Virus record (IMG/VR): IMGVR_UViG_3300036852_000744
Coordinates: 1-23,429 of that record
Origin: a virus
Length of the DNA: 23,429 nt
Reading direction: 5' to 3' (one strand)
Position numbers and translations under genes: made by a program. The notes under the pieces are model-generated. The model saw nothing but the letters and a program-made list of their open reading frames with translations. It had not been told where the DNA came from and did not search any database. This document shows positions 15,852-21,135 of this stretch, piece after piece; positions within the stretch are counted from its first letter, which is position 1, and the number at the start of each line of letters is the position of its first letter.

Positions 15852-16096
15852 TGCGCGCGCGATCCGAGACCCTGACCACGATCGGCCGCTTCCTCGAGCG
15901 CCACGGGCTCGCGACCTTGCTCGCGCTGTTTCTCGTGTGGTGGCTGACGGGGCACGTCAACGCGTCCCTCGACCGCATCGACACGCAGGTCCACGACCAC
16001 GTCAGCGCCACGACGTTTTACTTGCGCGCGATCTGCCTCAACGTCGCCCAGGACGATCGCGCCCGGCAGACCTGCCAGCCGGAGCCGCCGCGATGA
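15851..16096 (+). CDS. small membrane protein of lysis cassette, 81 aa
   Basis: One clear transmembrane helix at residues 19-36 (GLATLLALFLVWWLTGHV) with a basic N-terminus (MRARSETLTTIGRFLERHG) and a 45-aa mostly polar C-terminus containing two cysteines. With N-in topology the tail would be periplasmic. The gene directly precedes and overlaps the endolysin (ATGA), so it could be a holin, antiholin or spanin-like component. Length and the single helix do not decide between these. Confidence 0.55.
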   Translation: MRARSETLTTIGRFLERHGLATLLALFLVWWLTGHVNASLDRIDTQVHDHVSATTFYLRAICLNVAQDDRARQTCQPEPPR

Positions 16097-16521
16097 CGCC
16101 GATCGACGTCGTCGCCTTGACGATCTACGGCGAAGCGCGAGGCGAACCGATCGAAGGCCAGATCGCCGTGGCGAACGTGATTCGCAACCGCGTGCGCGAC
16201 GGCCGCTGGGGCCCGGGCTACACGGCCGTGTGTCAGGCGCCGCACCAGTTCTCGTGCTGGACGCCGGAAGGCGGCTTGTCGAATTTCATGATCGTCGATC
16301 ACCTGCGCCAGGCGCTCGACCGCGGCGCGCCGCTCCCGGACGATCCGACGCTCAAGGCCTGCGTCGGGATCGCGCACGCGCTCGACGCGTGGATCCCCGA
16401 CACGGTCCGCGGGGCGACGCACTACTACGCCGACTGGCTGAAGCGCCCGCCGGCATGGGCGAAGGGCCATAGTCCGGTCGCGCTCGTCGGCCACCATCTG
16501 TTTTTTCGCGGGATCCGGTGA
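16093..16521 (+). CDS. endolysin, SleB-type cell wall hydrolase
   Basis: The 142-aa product matches the Hydrolase_2/SleB domain pattern: VALTIYGEARGE with the catalytic glutamate at position 14, followed by AVANVIRNRV, a QFSCW motif (residues 52-56), and a late ATHYYADW segment. SleB-type domains cleave peptidoglycan glycan strands. It has no signal peptide, so it needs a holin, consistent with the small membrane proteins on either side. It lies in the lysis region after the fibre genes. Its start overlaps the previous stop (ATGA). Confidence 0.85.
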   Translation: MTPIDVVALTIYGEARGEPIEGQIAVANVIRNRVRDGRWGPGYTAVCQAPHQFSCWTPEGGLSNFMIVDHLRQALDRGAPLPDDPTLKACVGIAHALDAWIPDTVRGATHYYADWLKRPPAWAKGHSPVALVGHHLFFRGIR

Positions 16522-16643
16522 CCGGCGAGTCGATGTTTCGCGCCGCGCTGCGCGTCCTGCGCGGGCAGACGCTGCACGTCGAGCTGCGCGACGGCGCCGT
16601 GCGGATCGCGATCCGATTTCTTGCTTCTGAGGAGCCGCGCTGA
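16518..16643 (+). CDS. small hypothetical protein, 41 aa (GTG start)
   Basis: GTG overlaps the endolysin stop (GTGA) and the frame ends in TGATG with the next gene. The peptide is basic and beta-prone (LRGQTLHVELRDGAVRIAIR). Nothing else can be said of function; both-end overlaps with strong genes support it as a real gene. Confidence 0.5.
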   Translation: MTGESMFRAALRVLRGQTLHVELRDGAVRIAIRFLASEEPR

Positions 16644-16819
16644 TGTTTCGCGACGACGTGAAATGGTGGGCTGGGCTGGTGGCGAGTGTCGCGCTGACGC
16701 TGACGGCGCAAGCCGATCTGCTCACGGATCCCATCCGCCGCTACGTGGCGATCGTCGGCCTGGTCGCGACCGTCGTGAGCGCGTACAAGATCACGCCCGG
16801 CGGATCGGTCAAGCCGTAG
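16643..16819 (+). CDS. putative holin, two transmembrane helices, 58 aa
   Basis: The 58-aa product has hydrophobic helices at about residues 8-24 (WWAGLVASVALTLTAQA) and 34-48 (YVAIVGLVATVVSAY), separated by a short polar turn with DPIRR, and a short basic C-terminus. This is the size and topology of class II-like phage holins. It is coupled by TGATG to the previous small gene and lies just after the endolysin. Shine-Dalgarno GAGGAG occurs just upstream (16629-16634). A holin role is inferred from topology and place. Confidence 0.6.
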   Translation: MFRDDVKWWAGLVASVALTLTAQADLLTDPIRRYVAIVGLVATVVSAYKITPGGSVKP

Positions 16820-16938
16820 TCCCCCGAAGTCTCTATGAGTCGCGTAGGTCAGCCGGGCGGCGGTGCGCAGATGTCGCACGCGGCTCGCGGCCGCGATCGG
16901 ACACGGTCCGCGACTCGCCTCTCCGCTGCGGAGTCGTC

Positions 16939-17286
16939 GTGCCGTTACTGAGCGCCGCGCAAGCGACGAAACGCCCCCGCGCCGCGGACCGCCTCCTGCG
17001 CGACGTCGTCGAAGCCGTCCCGACGACCACGATCGTCGAAGCGCCGATCCGCCATCCCGATCTCTACGTCTTCGGCGCGCACGATCTCGCCGACGGCTCG
17101 ATCACGCTGAACATTCCACTCTTGCGCGTCTTCGTCGCGCTCCACGAATTGACGCACCATGTGCGCCCGACCTGGAGTGAGCGCACGGTGCGCAGCAAGA
17201 GCGTGCAGCTCCTGCAGATGCTCGACGACGACGCGGTCGCGACGTTTGATGCGCAGTTGGTCCGCGCGATCCGCGCGACCGGCTAG
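16939..17286 (+). CDS. HExxH zinc-metallopeptidase-like protein, 115 aa
   Basis: The start is assigned to GTG 16939 with GGAG about 8 bp upstream; the frame is open further upstream but that part is Arg/Ser-rich and improbable. The body holds DLADGSITLNIPLLRVFVAL followed by HELTHH (residues 69-74), the HExxH zinc-binding and catalytic signature of gluzincin or metzincin-type peptidases. A possible third ligand lies downstream (E81 or the D96-D98 cluster). The domain is very small for an active protease. It might process a phage or host protein, or be a non-peptidase metal site. It is transcribed away from the lysis genes and converges on the leftward cluster. Confidence 0.6.
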   Translation: MPLLSAAQATKRPRAADRLLRDVVEAVPTTTIVEAPIRHPDLYVFGAHDLADGSITLNIPLLRVFVALHELTHHVRPTWSERTVRSKSVQLLQMLDDDAVATFDAQLVRAIRATG

Positions 17287-17552
17287 CGATCGGACTGCCG
17301 CGGGCCGTCGGGCTCGCGCTCGGGCCAGTGCCACGAGCCCGGCGCGCGCCGCTCGTCGTAGGGCACGTTCAGATTAAAGAACAGGCCCGTCGGATTCACC
17401 ACACACACATCCACCCGGACGCGCGGATCCGCGGTCGGCACGGCCGCCGGGACCTGCGTCACGATCGCTGCGCGGCAGATCCCGCTGGGGAACTCGCCGC
17501 CGGGCGTGCCGTACGCGACGTAGTGCACGATCCGGCCGACACTCGGCGTCAC
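17283..17552 (-). CDS. conserved-looking phage hypothetical protein, 89 aa
   Basis: GTG start overlapping the preceding leftward gene (GTGA). The sequence has the look of a common small phage accessory protein family: GRIVHYVAYGTPGGEFPSGI, then CRAAIVTQV, a hydrophilic middle, and VCVVNPTGLFFNLNVPYDER ending in SWHWPERE. The beginning HYVAYGTPGGE and the end GSWHWPE are recognisable family marks, but the function is not known. Its stop codon overlaps the stop of the rightward HExxH gene within CTAG. Confidence 0.7.
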   Translation of the reverse strand: MTPSVGRIVHYVAYGTPGGEFPSGICRAAIVTQVPAAVPTADPRVRVDVCVVNPTGLFFNLNVPYDERRAPGSWHWPEREPDGPRQSDR

Positions 17553-17734
17553 CGTTCGGACGGCTCCCGCCGGTCGATCGCGTCATCCGGCCGGTACCAC
17601 GCGGCGTGCGGCCGCGCGGGGCGCCGCGCGCCACACTTGCAGACCACCTCGTCGAGGTGCGCTCGGTACTGCTGCCACGCCTCCGGATGCGTGCAGGGCA
17701 ACGGCGCGTCCGGCTGTTCCGTGCGCTCAGCCAT
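17549..17734 (-). CDS. small protein with possible zinc site, 61 aa
   Basis: The start MAERTEQPDAPLPCTHPEAW at 17734 is preferred over an upstream ATG at 17788 because that would overlap the previous gene by 43 bases in a non-natural-looking sequence. C14, H16, C32 and C34 (CTH and CKCG) could bind one metal ion, as in small phage zinc-ribbon proteins. It overlaps the next leftward gene by GTGA. Function unknown. Confidence 0.55.
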   Translation of the reverse strand: MAERTEQPDAPLPCTHPEAWQQYRAHLDEVVCKCGARRPARPHAAWYRPDDAIDRREPSER

Positions 17735-17745
17735 CAGGGCGCCGC

Positions 17746-18096
17746 TCACTCGGTCCCGAACATCTGCGCGCCGACCGTGTACGCCCACTCCGGATTCTGC
17801 GCGATGAAGCCCGGCTGGGCGGATTCGATCGTGCAGATGAGATTCACGTAGTTGACGAGCGACGACGCCTTCAGCGTGCCGAGGACCTGATTGGCGTTGT
17901 TGCGTGGGAGCGACAGGAACTGCAGCGCCTTCACGCTGCCGAACTGAGCGGCCCGGCCGGTCGCCCCGCGGGCGGCAGTCGCGGTGCGGCCGCGGGCGAT
18001 TGTGGTCGTCGTCGGGGCCTCGCCCGCCGGGAACGGCATCGCCGTGGTCACCAGCGGATGCGCGGGCGTCGTCTTGTTGCGCGTGCGTGACGGCAT
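17746..18096 (-). CDS. hypothetical protein, 116 aa
   Basis: First gene of a leftward group of three, with AAGGAG 6 bp before its ATG. The N-terminal 50 aa are basic and Thr/Ala-rich without hydrophobic core, perhaps disordered. The remaining 65 aa look folded (VKALQFLSLPRNNANQVLGT, LVNYVNLICTIESAQPGFIA). No family was recognised. It lies 11 bp upstream of the next gene and is probably co-transcribed with it. Confidence 0.6.
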   Translation of the reverse strand: MPSRTRNKTTPAHPLVTTAMPFPAGEAPTTTTIARGRTATAARGATGRAAQFGSVKALQFLSLPRNNANQVLGTLKASSLVNYVNLICTIESAQPGFIAQNPEWAYTVGAQMFGTE

Positions 18097-18102
18097 ACGG
18101 TA

Positions 18103-18126
18103 CTCCTTAAGGGGCGCGAACCCCTT
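18103..18126 (-). promoter_or_regulatory. hairpin abutting Shine-Dalgarno site
   Basis: On the minus strand AAGGGG (18126-18121) pairs with CCCCTT (18114-18109) around a 6-nt loop, and the ribosome binding site AAGGAG (18108-18103) follows immediately. The hairpin could limit ribosome access or protect the 5' end of the leftward mRNA. Structure is visible; the role is inferred. Confidence 0.45.
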
Positions 18127-18130
18127 TACC

Positions 18131-18149
18131 GCGTCAAGTCATTTGACGC
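18131..18149. promoter_or_regulatory. palindrome GCGTCAA-n5-TTGACGC in divergent intergenic region
   Basis: Seven-base perfect arms separated by GTCAT lie between the divergent genes ending at 18096 (leftward) and starting at 18177 (rightward). Each arm contains TTGACG, a -35-like hexamer. It may be an operator or a pair of back-to-back -35 elements. A weak -10 (TGTAGC) stands 18 bp downstream on the plus strand; none is convincing on the minus strand. Confidence 0.45.
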
Positions 18150-18176
18150 AGGCGGCAACCGCCGAGTGTAGCACCC

Positions 18177-18494
18177 ATGTCGATCGTCTGGTGGTGGAGC
18201 CCGCCGCGCCGGCCGCCTGTGCCGTACCCGCCCGATGATCGGGTGGAGATCATCCCGCGGCTGACCGTGGCGAGCTGGTGTGTGCTGCACGCGGCCGCGG
18301 TCGCCGATCGGTTGACTGGGTTCCTGGCGCAGGCGGAACGGCGGCTGATCGTCGCGGAACGTGCGGGCCTGGTGCGCCGGCGCCGGCGGCAGGCGCTCGA
18401 CGCGCTCGGGGACGATCTCGACACGCGGTCCGCGGCCGCGCTCGGGTTGATCAAAGTGCCGCGGAAGGGATCGCGGGCACGGGCGCGGCGGTAG
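18177..18494 (+). CDS. hypothetical protein, 105 aa, opposed to its neighbours
   Basis: Plus-strand frame with nearly all codons ending in G or C and a sensible sequence: MSIVWWWSPPRRPPVPYPPD, a central helix (TVASWCVLHAAAVADRLTGF) and a basic helical C-terminus (LVRRRRRQALDALGDDLDTR to RKGSRARARR). Antisense frames of similar length exist but are Arg/Pro-rich and look spurious. There is no Shine-Dalgarno site, and a possible -10 lies only 4 bp before the ATG, so it could be read as a leaderless message. No function recognised. Confidence 0.5.
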   Translation: MSIVWWWSPPRRPPVPYPPDDRVEIIPRLTVASWCVLHAAAVADRLTGFLAQAERRLIVAERAGLVRRRRRQALDALGDDLDTRSAAALGLIKVPRKGSRARARR

Positions 18495-18544
18495 ACTGAG
18501 GGTATGGAGACCACGCCACCGGACCACACCCGCGGCCGCGAGGG

Positions 18545-18961
18545 TTAGTACCCGAGTTCGGGCCCGCTCTTGATCAGGAACTCCGGACCGCTCACCACTT
18601 GAATCCCGCCGCCGTCCGCGAACAGCCGCACCGGGTTCCCCAGATAGAGCAGTGGATGGTCGGTGTCCGGCAGGCGTTCGATGTGCTGGGCCGTGCGGAA
18701 GTTCCGCCAGCGGCGACTGGGGAAGACCGACAGCGCCAGCGGGCGCGTAGCGCTCATCATCATCGCGGTCGTGATCTGGAAGATCCGCTGCGAGCAGTCG
18801 ACGACGGCCTCATCGAAGTCGAGCCGCGCATCCGCGGGGCCCACGTCGTCGACGTCGTAGGTGTCGAGCACGAGGACGCCGCCCACGAGATCGATTGATC
18901 CGCGCGGCGTGATGCGGCGGACCTGCAGCGGGTCGACGAGCGGGAGATCGTGCGCGGTCAC
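18545..18961 (-). CDS. hypothetical protein, 138 aa
   Basis: Last gene of the leftward group that begins at 19928. The GTG start directly abuts the preceding TAA. The product is acidic in the middle (VLDTYDVDDVGPADARLDFD) with a helical segment (QRIFQITTAMMMSATRPL) and a C-terminus with HPLLYLGNPVRLFADGGGIQ. It looks like a compact soluble protein. No family was recognised, and no terminator follows. Confidence 0.6.
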   Translation of the reverse strand: MTAHDLPLVDPLQVRRITPRGSIDLVGGVLVLDTYDVDDVGPADARLDFDEAVVDCSQRIFQITTAMMMSATRPLALSVFPSRRWRNFRTAQHIERLPDTDHPLLYLGNPVRLFADGGGIQVVSGPEFLIKSGPELGY

Positions 18962-19153
18962 TTACCGCATTTTCACATAGCCCCGCCGCAGCGAGTCCCA
19001 CGGCTGCACGTACAGGTAATCGCCGCAGCGTTGAAGTCCGGTGATCGCGCGACGGCCGCGGACCGGGGCGCGCACGATCCGGGCCTCGCCGTCCTCGAGG
19101 CGCGCGAAGTGCCAGCGGAGAAAGCGGACGAGGCGCGAGCGGGACCGCGTCAT
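18962..19153 (-). CDS. small basic protein, 63 aa
   Basis: The ATG overlaps the stop of the upstream leftward gene (ATGA). It is strongly basic (MTRSRSRLVRFLRWHFARLE, then ARIVRAPVRGRRAI) and ends CGDYLYVQPWDSLRRGYVKM R. It might bind nucleic acid. No known family; reality is supported by exact coupling on both sides. Confidence 0.55.
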   Translation of the reverse strand: MTRSRSRLVRFLRWHFARLEDGEARIVRAPVRGRRAITGLQRCGDYLYVQPWDSLRRGYVKMR

Positions 19154-19335
19154 GCTTCGCGCCTCGATTCGCTATCGCGGAGAAGCTGCGCGGTGTACTC
19201 CGCCAGGGCGCGGTTGAAGCGCGCGGTGTAGTCCGCCAGGGCCTGCCGAAATTGCGCCCGGCGCGCCGCGAGCTCGCCGAAGGGCAGCGGGCCGAACGCC
19301 CGGACGAGCAGCGCGTCGAGGTCGGCGTCGGTCAT
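19150..19335 (-). CDS. small helical protein, 61 aa
   Basis: The start at 19335 overlaps the upstream gene's stop (ATGA), favoured over longer starts up to 19689 that run antisense-like and Arg-rich. The peptide is a probable helical hairpin with a local duplication: ALADYTARFNRALAEYTAQL (ADYTARF / AEYTAQL). No function known. Confidence 0.55.
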   Translation of the reverse strand: MTDADLDALLVRAFGPLPFGELAARRAQFRQALADYTARFNRALAEYTAQLLRDSESRREA

Positions 19336-19634
19336 CGACCGCCGGCCGCTTTCTTCGCCGGGGCGCGCGGCGGCCGCACGACGGTCGCGTCGTCCCAGAA
19401 GTCGTCGGGGAGGTTCGCGAGCTCCGGCGGCGAGGTCCGCGCGATCTCGGCCTCCGTCATGCAGTCCAGGCGGGGGAAATCGGCGCGGCCGCGTGTCGGT
19501 TGCGCGAGCGGATCGATCTCGCCGTCCGCGTACGCGCGCAGCAGGCCGAGCAGCACGTCGCGCAGGCGATCGCCGGCTTTGTCGCGGACGCGTCGCCAGA
19601 GGGCGGGCGGAATGCCGCGCAGGCGCCAGTCCAT
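19332..19634 (-). CDS. possible ribbon-helix-helix-like protein, 100 aa
   Basis: GAGG precedes the ATG, which directly follows the upstream TAA. The first 40 aa (MDWRLRGIPPALWRRVRDKA, then GDRLRDVLLGLLRAYADGEI) read like a strand followed by two helices, as in Arc/MetJ-type ribbon-helix-helix domains. The C-terminal half is acidic then basic (NLPDDFWDDATVVRPPRAPA). The DNA-binding idea is a pattern impression only. It belongs to the leftward operon. Confidence 0.55.
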   Translation of the reverse strand: MDWRLRGIPPALWRRVRDKAGDRLRDVLLGLLRAYADGEIDPLAQPTRGRADFPRLDCMTEAEIARTSPPELANLPDDFWDDATVVRPPRAPAKKAAGGR

Positions 19635-19928
19635 TTATCCTCGCGGCACTGGTCCGAACGGAAGGACCGAACATCGCGCATACCAGCACCGCTTCGCGAC
19701 GAGCGGGTCGTTCTCGTCTGTCAGTTCTTTCACGTCTTCGACACGGAACCGCGCGCCGGCTGGCAGCGGCCTGGGCTCTTCGTTCGCCGGCTCGCCAGGC
19801 CGGAGCGGCCAGTAGGGAAACGGCGAGACGACAATCTCGCCGACCTGCACCGGCCGATCGAATTCGATGGGATACAGGCTGTTGAGTCGAGCGGCGTCGG
19901 TGGTGGTGGGCTCGGTGGTCTTGGTCAT
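19635..19928 (-). CDS. hypothetical protein, 97 aa
   Basis: AGGAGAGGG lies upstream of the ATG, and the stop abuts the next gene's ATG. The product is Pro-rich with a beta-like middle (EFDRPVQVGEIVVSPFPYWP, AGARFRVEDVKELTDENDPL) and two cysteines (CWYARC). No family was recognised. Confidence 0.6.
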   Translation of the reverse strand: MTKTTEPTTTDAARLNSLYPIEFDRPVQVGEIVVSPFPYWPLRPGEPANEEPRPLPAGARFRVEDVKELTDENDPLVAKRCWYARCSVLPFGPVPRG

Positions 19929-19954
19929 GGCTCTCGCCCTCTCCTGGGATGGCG

Positions 19955-19973
19955 GCGGGCCCCGAAGGCCCGC
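19955..19973 (-). other. GC-rich hairpin, minus strand
   Basis: GCGGGCC and GGCCCGC form a 7-bp stem around TTCGG on the minus strand, between the two leftward genes ending at 19981 and starting at 19928. There is no U-tract. It may be an attenuator, a processing site or an mRNA stabiliser. Confidence 0.4.
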
Positions 19974-19980
19974 GACCCGG

Positions 19981-20205
19981 TTAGTGTCGATCGCTCGCCG
20001 AAAAGAGGCGCAACGCTTTCTCGGTTGCGGCGATCACGGCGTCGATCGCTTCACCCTGCGCATGGTTGGCCGCGGCAATGGCCGTCAGTGCGTCACGGAG
20101 GCCCGCAACGGTGTCGTCGAACGCGCTCGACGAGCGGCGCAACGCGATCTGCGCCGCTGAGAGATCTGCGAGGACGTCCTGCAGGCCGGGGGTGTTGTTG
20201 GTCAT
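19981..20205 (-). CDS. helical hypothetical protein, 74 aa
   Basis: The first gene of the leftward operon downstream of the promoter at 20268-20297. The product is almost entirely helix-forming (LQDVLADLSAAQIALRRSSS, DTVAGLRDALTAIAAANHAQ), with a heptad-like hydrophobic pattern compatible with a small coiled coil. The Shine-Dalgarno AAGGAG is clear and lies within a hairpin loop (20212-20234). Its position next to the repressor and under an operator-carrying promoter suggests an early or regulatory role. Confidence 0.6.
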   Translation of the reverse strand: MTNNTPGLQDVLADLSAAQIALRRSSSAFDDTVAGLRDALTAIAAANHAQGEAIDAVIAATEKALRLFSASDRH

Positions 20206-20211
20206 AACTCT

Positions 20212-20234
20212 CAGCTTCTCCTTTTTGGAAGCTG
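20212..20234 (-). promoter_or_regulatory. stem-loop exposing a Shine-Dalgarno site
   Basis: CAGCTTC and GAAGCTG (7 bp, perfect) flank a 9-nt loop that contains most of AAAAGGAGA, the ribosome binding site for the gene starting at 20205. Part of the site reaches into the stem. It could modulate initiation. Confidence 0.4.
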
Positions 20235-20267
20235 GCGGCGGGCGGGGTGCCCGCGACCGATAGAGAG

Positions 20268-20297
20268 ACTATACGGCAGGGCCGTATCGGTTGTCAA
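20268..20297 (-). promoter_or_regulatory. leftward promoter with operator O3
   Basis: On the minus strand TTGACA (20297-20292) and TATAGT (20273-20268) are separated by 18 bp. The spacer holds the perfect inverted repeat ATACGGC-AGG-GCCGTAT (20271-20287), the operator. The promoter lies just downstream of the repressor gene and drives the leftward genes from 20205. The -35 is a perfect consensus and the -10 has one mismatch. Confidence 0.7.
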
Positions 20298-20301
20298 GCA
20301 C

Positions 20302-20496
20302 TCATTTCGCGCGCCGCGCTTTGGTCCGCCGAGCCGCCAGGGCGCGGATCGCGGCGAGCACGAACGGATCCGGGACGCGGCGGCCTTGCTCCCAGTCTTC
20401 GACCGCGCGGCCTGTTTTAAGCCAGCGCTTGCCGAAGGTCGCCGTGTTCTCTCCGAGCGACGCGCGGAGGGCGCGGATTTCATCAGCGACCGTCAT
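20302..20496 (-). CDS. helix-turn-helix repressor, XRE-like, 64 aa
   Basis: The sequence has the compact XRE/HigA-like DNA-binding pattern: EIRALRASLG (residues 6-15), then TATFGKRWLKTGRAVEDWEQ with GRRVPDP, in which the TATFGKRW...AVEDWEQGRRVP segment is the helix-turn-helix and its conserved following turn. It lacks a dimerisation or LexA-like cleavage domain, so it is not a CI-type self-cleaving repressor. It lies between promoters that each carry the same operator, so it is the natural candidate to bind them and to autoregulate. An antitoxin-like role is possible, but no toxin gene is adjacent. Confidence 0.75.
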   Translation of the reverse strand: MTVADEIRALRASLGENTATFGKRWLKTGRAVEDWEQGRRVPDPFVLAAIRALAARRTKARRAK

Positions 20497-20503
20497 GTCA
20501 GAG

Positions 20504-20533
20504 AGTCTACGGCAGCGCCGTGCCAGCCGTCAA
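20504..20533 (-). promoter_or_regulatory. repressor promoter with operator O1
   Basis: Minus strand: TTGACG (20533-20528), 18-bp spacer, TAGACT (20509-20504), just upstream of the repressor ATG at 20496. The operator TACGGCAGCGCCGTG (20508-20522) overlaps the upstream edge of the -10. The -10 to ATG distance is only about 7 bp, so the message would be almost leaderless. This arrangement implies autoregulation. Confidence 0.6.
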
Positions 20534-20542
20534 TCTTTTTTG

Positions 20543-20571
20543 TTGACAGACGTCCCACGCTGCCGTAGACT
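20543..20571 (+). promoter_or_regulatory. rightward early promoter with operator O2
   Basis: TTGACA (20543-20548), a 17-bp spacer, and TAGACT (20566-20571) form a near-perfect sigma70 promoter reading into the early genes. The operator TACGGCAGCGTGGGA (minus-strand reading of 20567-20553, second half degenerate) overlaps the -10 start. CGCTGCCGTAGACT (20558-20571) is the exact inverted copy of the 14-bp AGTCTACGGCAGCG at 20504-20517. Confidence 0.75.
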
Positions 20572-20590
20572 GAGCGGGTAAGTCGGAACC

Positions 20591-20712
20591 GGGGCCGCCG
20601 AGTGCTGATAACACCCGACGGTCCCTAACCCGTTCACCGAGTACCGGTCGGCTACGCGGGCTGCCCGCCATTTTACGGGAGCCTCGCCACCCGGCAGAAA
20701 GCAGAGGCTTCC
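20591..20712 (+). promoter_or_regulatory. structured leader of the early transcript
   Basis: About 135 nt separate the promoter from the first early start codon. They hold a 14-position stem (20591-20604 with 20612-20625, two mismatches and one G-U, 7-nt loop CTGATAA) followed by CCCTAACCC, a perfect GCGGGC-T-GCCCGC palindrome (20656-20668), and a 9-bp stem (GGGAGCCTC 20677-20685 with GAGGCTTCC 20704-20712) that ends immediately before GTG 20713 and buries its GAGG ribosome binding site. Such a leader may control translation of the early genes. The base pairing is visible; the role is inferred. Confidence 0.55.
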
Positions 20713-20868
20713 GTGTTTCGTCTCCATGTCGTCTTTCGCTCCGGGACGCAGCAGACGCTGTCGTTTCCCACCGCGCTGACGCGCCTGCTCGTGATGCGCG
20801 CGCTCGATGCCTACGGGATCGACTGCGTGCCCGACGATCGCCCCGTCGATCCGGCGGTGCCGTCGTGA
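20713..20868 (+). CDS. first early gene, small hypothetical protein, 51 aa (GTG start)
   Basis: GTG immediately follows the leader hairpin. The product is a compact peptide (MFRLHVVFRSGTQQTLSFPT, then RALDAYGIDCVPDDRP). Codons are high in G/C third positions and the stop overlaps the next start (GTGA). No family recognised; it may be a small host-interaction or regulatory protein as is common for the first early gene. Confidence 0.55.
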   Translation: MFRLHVVFRSGTQQTLSFPTALTRLLVMRALDAYGIDCVPDDRPVDPAVPS

Positions 20869-21089
20869 GCCGCCCGAAATTCCTCGCGCCCGAACGTGTC
20901 CCGTTCGTCGAAGTCGAAGTCGTCCGTGTGGGCGTCGACACGTCCGGGACGGTGCGCCCCTTCGTCGACGTCGAGCTGCGGCCGAAGCCGGCCGATCAGC
21001 CCTGCACGCCGCGCTGCTGGTGGGACTGGGTCCGGCCGTCGGTGCTCAAGTGCCGGCGCTGCGGGCGGCTGAAGATCGCCGAGCGCTGA
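20865..21089 (+). CDS. small protein with zinc-ribbon-like cysteines, 74 aa
   Basis: GTG start overlapping the previous TGA. The N-terminal part is strand-rich (VPFVEVEVVRVGVDTSGTVR, PFVDVELRP); the C-terminus has C47, C51, C63 and C66 (CTPRC...KCRRC), which could bind one zinc ion. Zinc-ribbon proteins of this size occur in phage early regions and often bind DNA or RNA polymerase. The role here is unknown. Confidence 0.6.
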   Translation: MSRPKFLAPERVPFVEVEVVRVGVDTSGTVRPFVDVELRPKPADQPCTPRCWWDWVRPSVLKCRRCGRLKIAER

Positions 21090-21093
21090 CACC

Positions 21094-21135
21094 GTACTAA
21101 CAACGTACTAACCGTGACCTCCGCTGTCGTACGAC
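21094..21135. repeat. GTACTAAC direct repeat and adjacent palindrome
   Basis: GTACTAAC occurs at 21094-21101 and 21105-21112 (11-bp period), and the perfect 10-bp palindrome GTCGTACGAC lies at 21126-21135, in the 79-bp gap before the DDIPF protein gene. It may be a regulatory or binding site. No promoter hexamers are convincing. Confidence 0.5.

Noticed and set aside
18126-18529. Two minus-strand frames of more than 130 codons opposite the 18177 gene.
   Set aside because: They are Arg/Pro/His-rich and the plus-strand frame has the better codon pattern and protein-like helices. The strand choice remains less certain than elsewhere.
18491-18548. GTAGACTGAG at 18491 is the same ten bases as at the rightward promoter (20565-20574), followed by a 14-codon ORF starting at 18504.
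   Set aside because: No -35 hexamer lies 16-18 bp upstream of the TAGACT, there is no operator sequence, and the TAG is the stop codon of the 18177 gene. The 14-codon ORF has no support. Probably coincidence.
20530-20727. A 65-aa minus-strand frame across the early leader (begins METKHGSLCFLPGGEAPVKW).
   Set aside because: It lies antisense to the promoter and the structured leader and would end inside the -35 region. The appearance is more simply explained by a conserved structured RNA.
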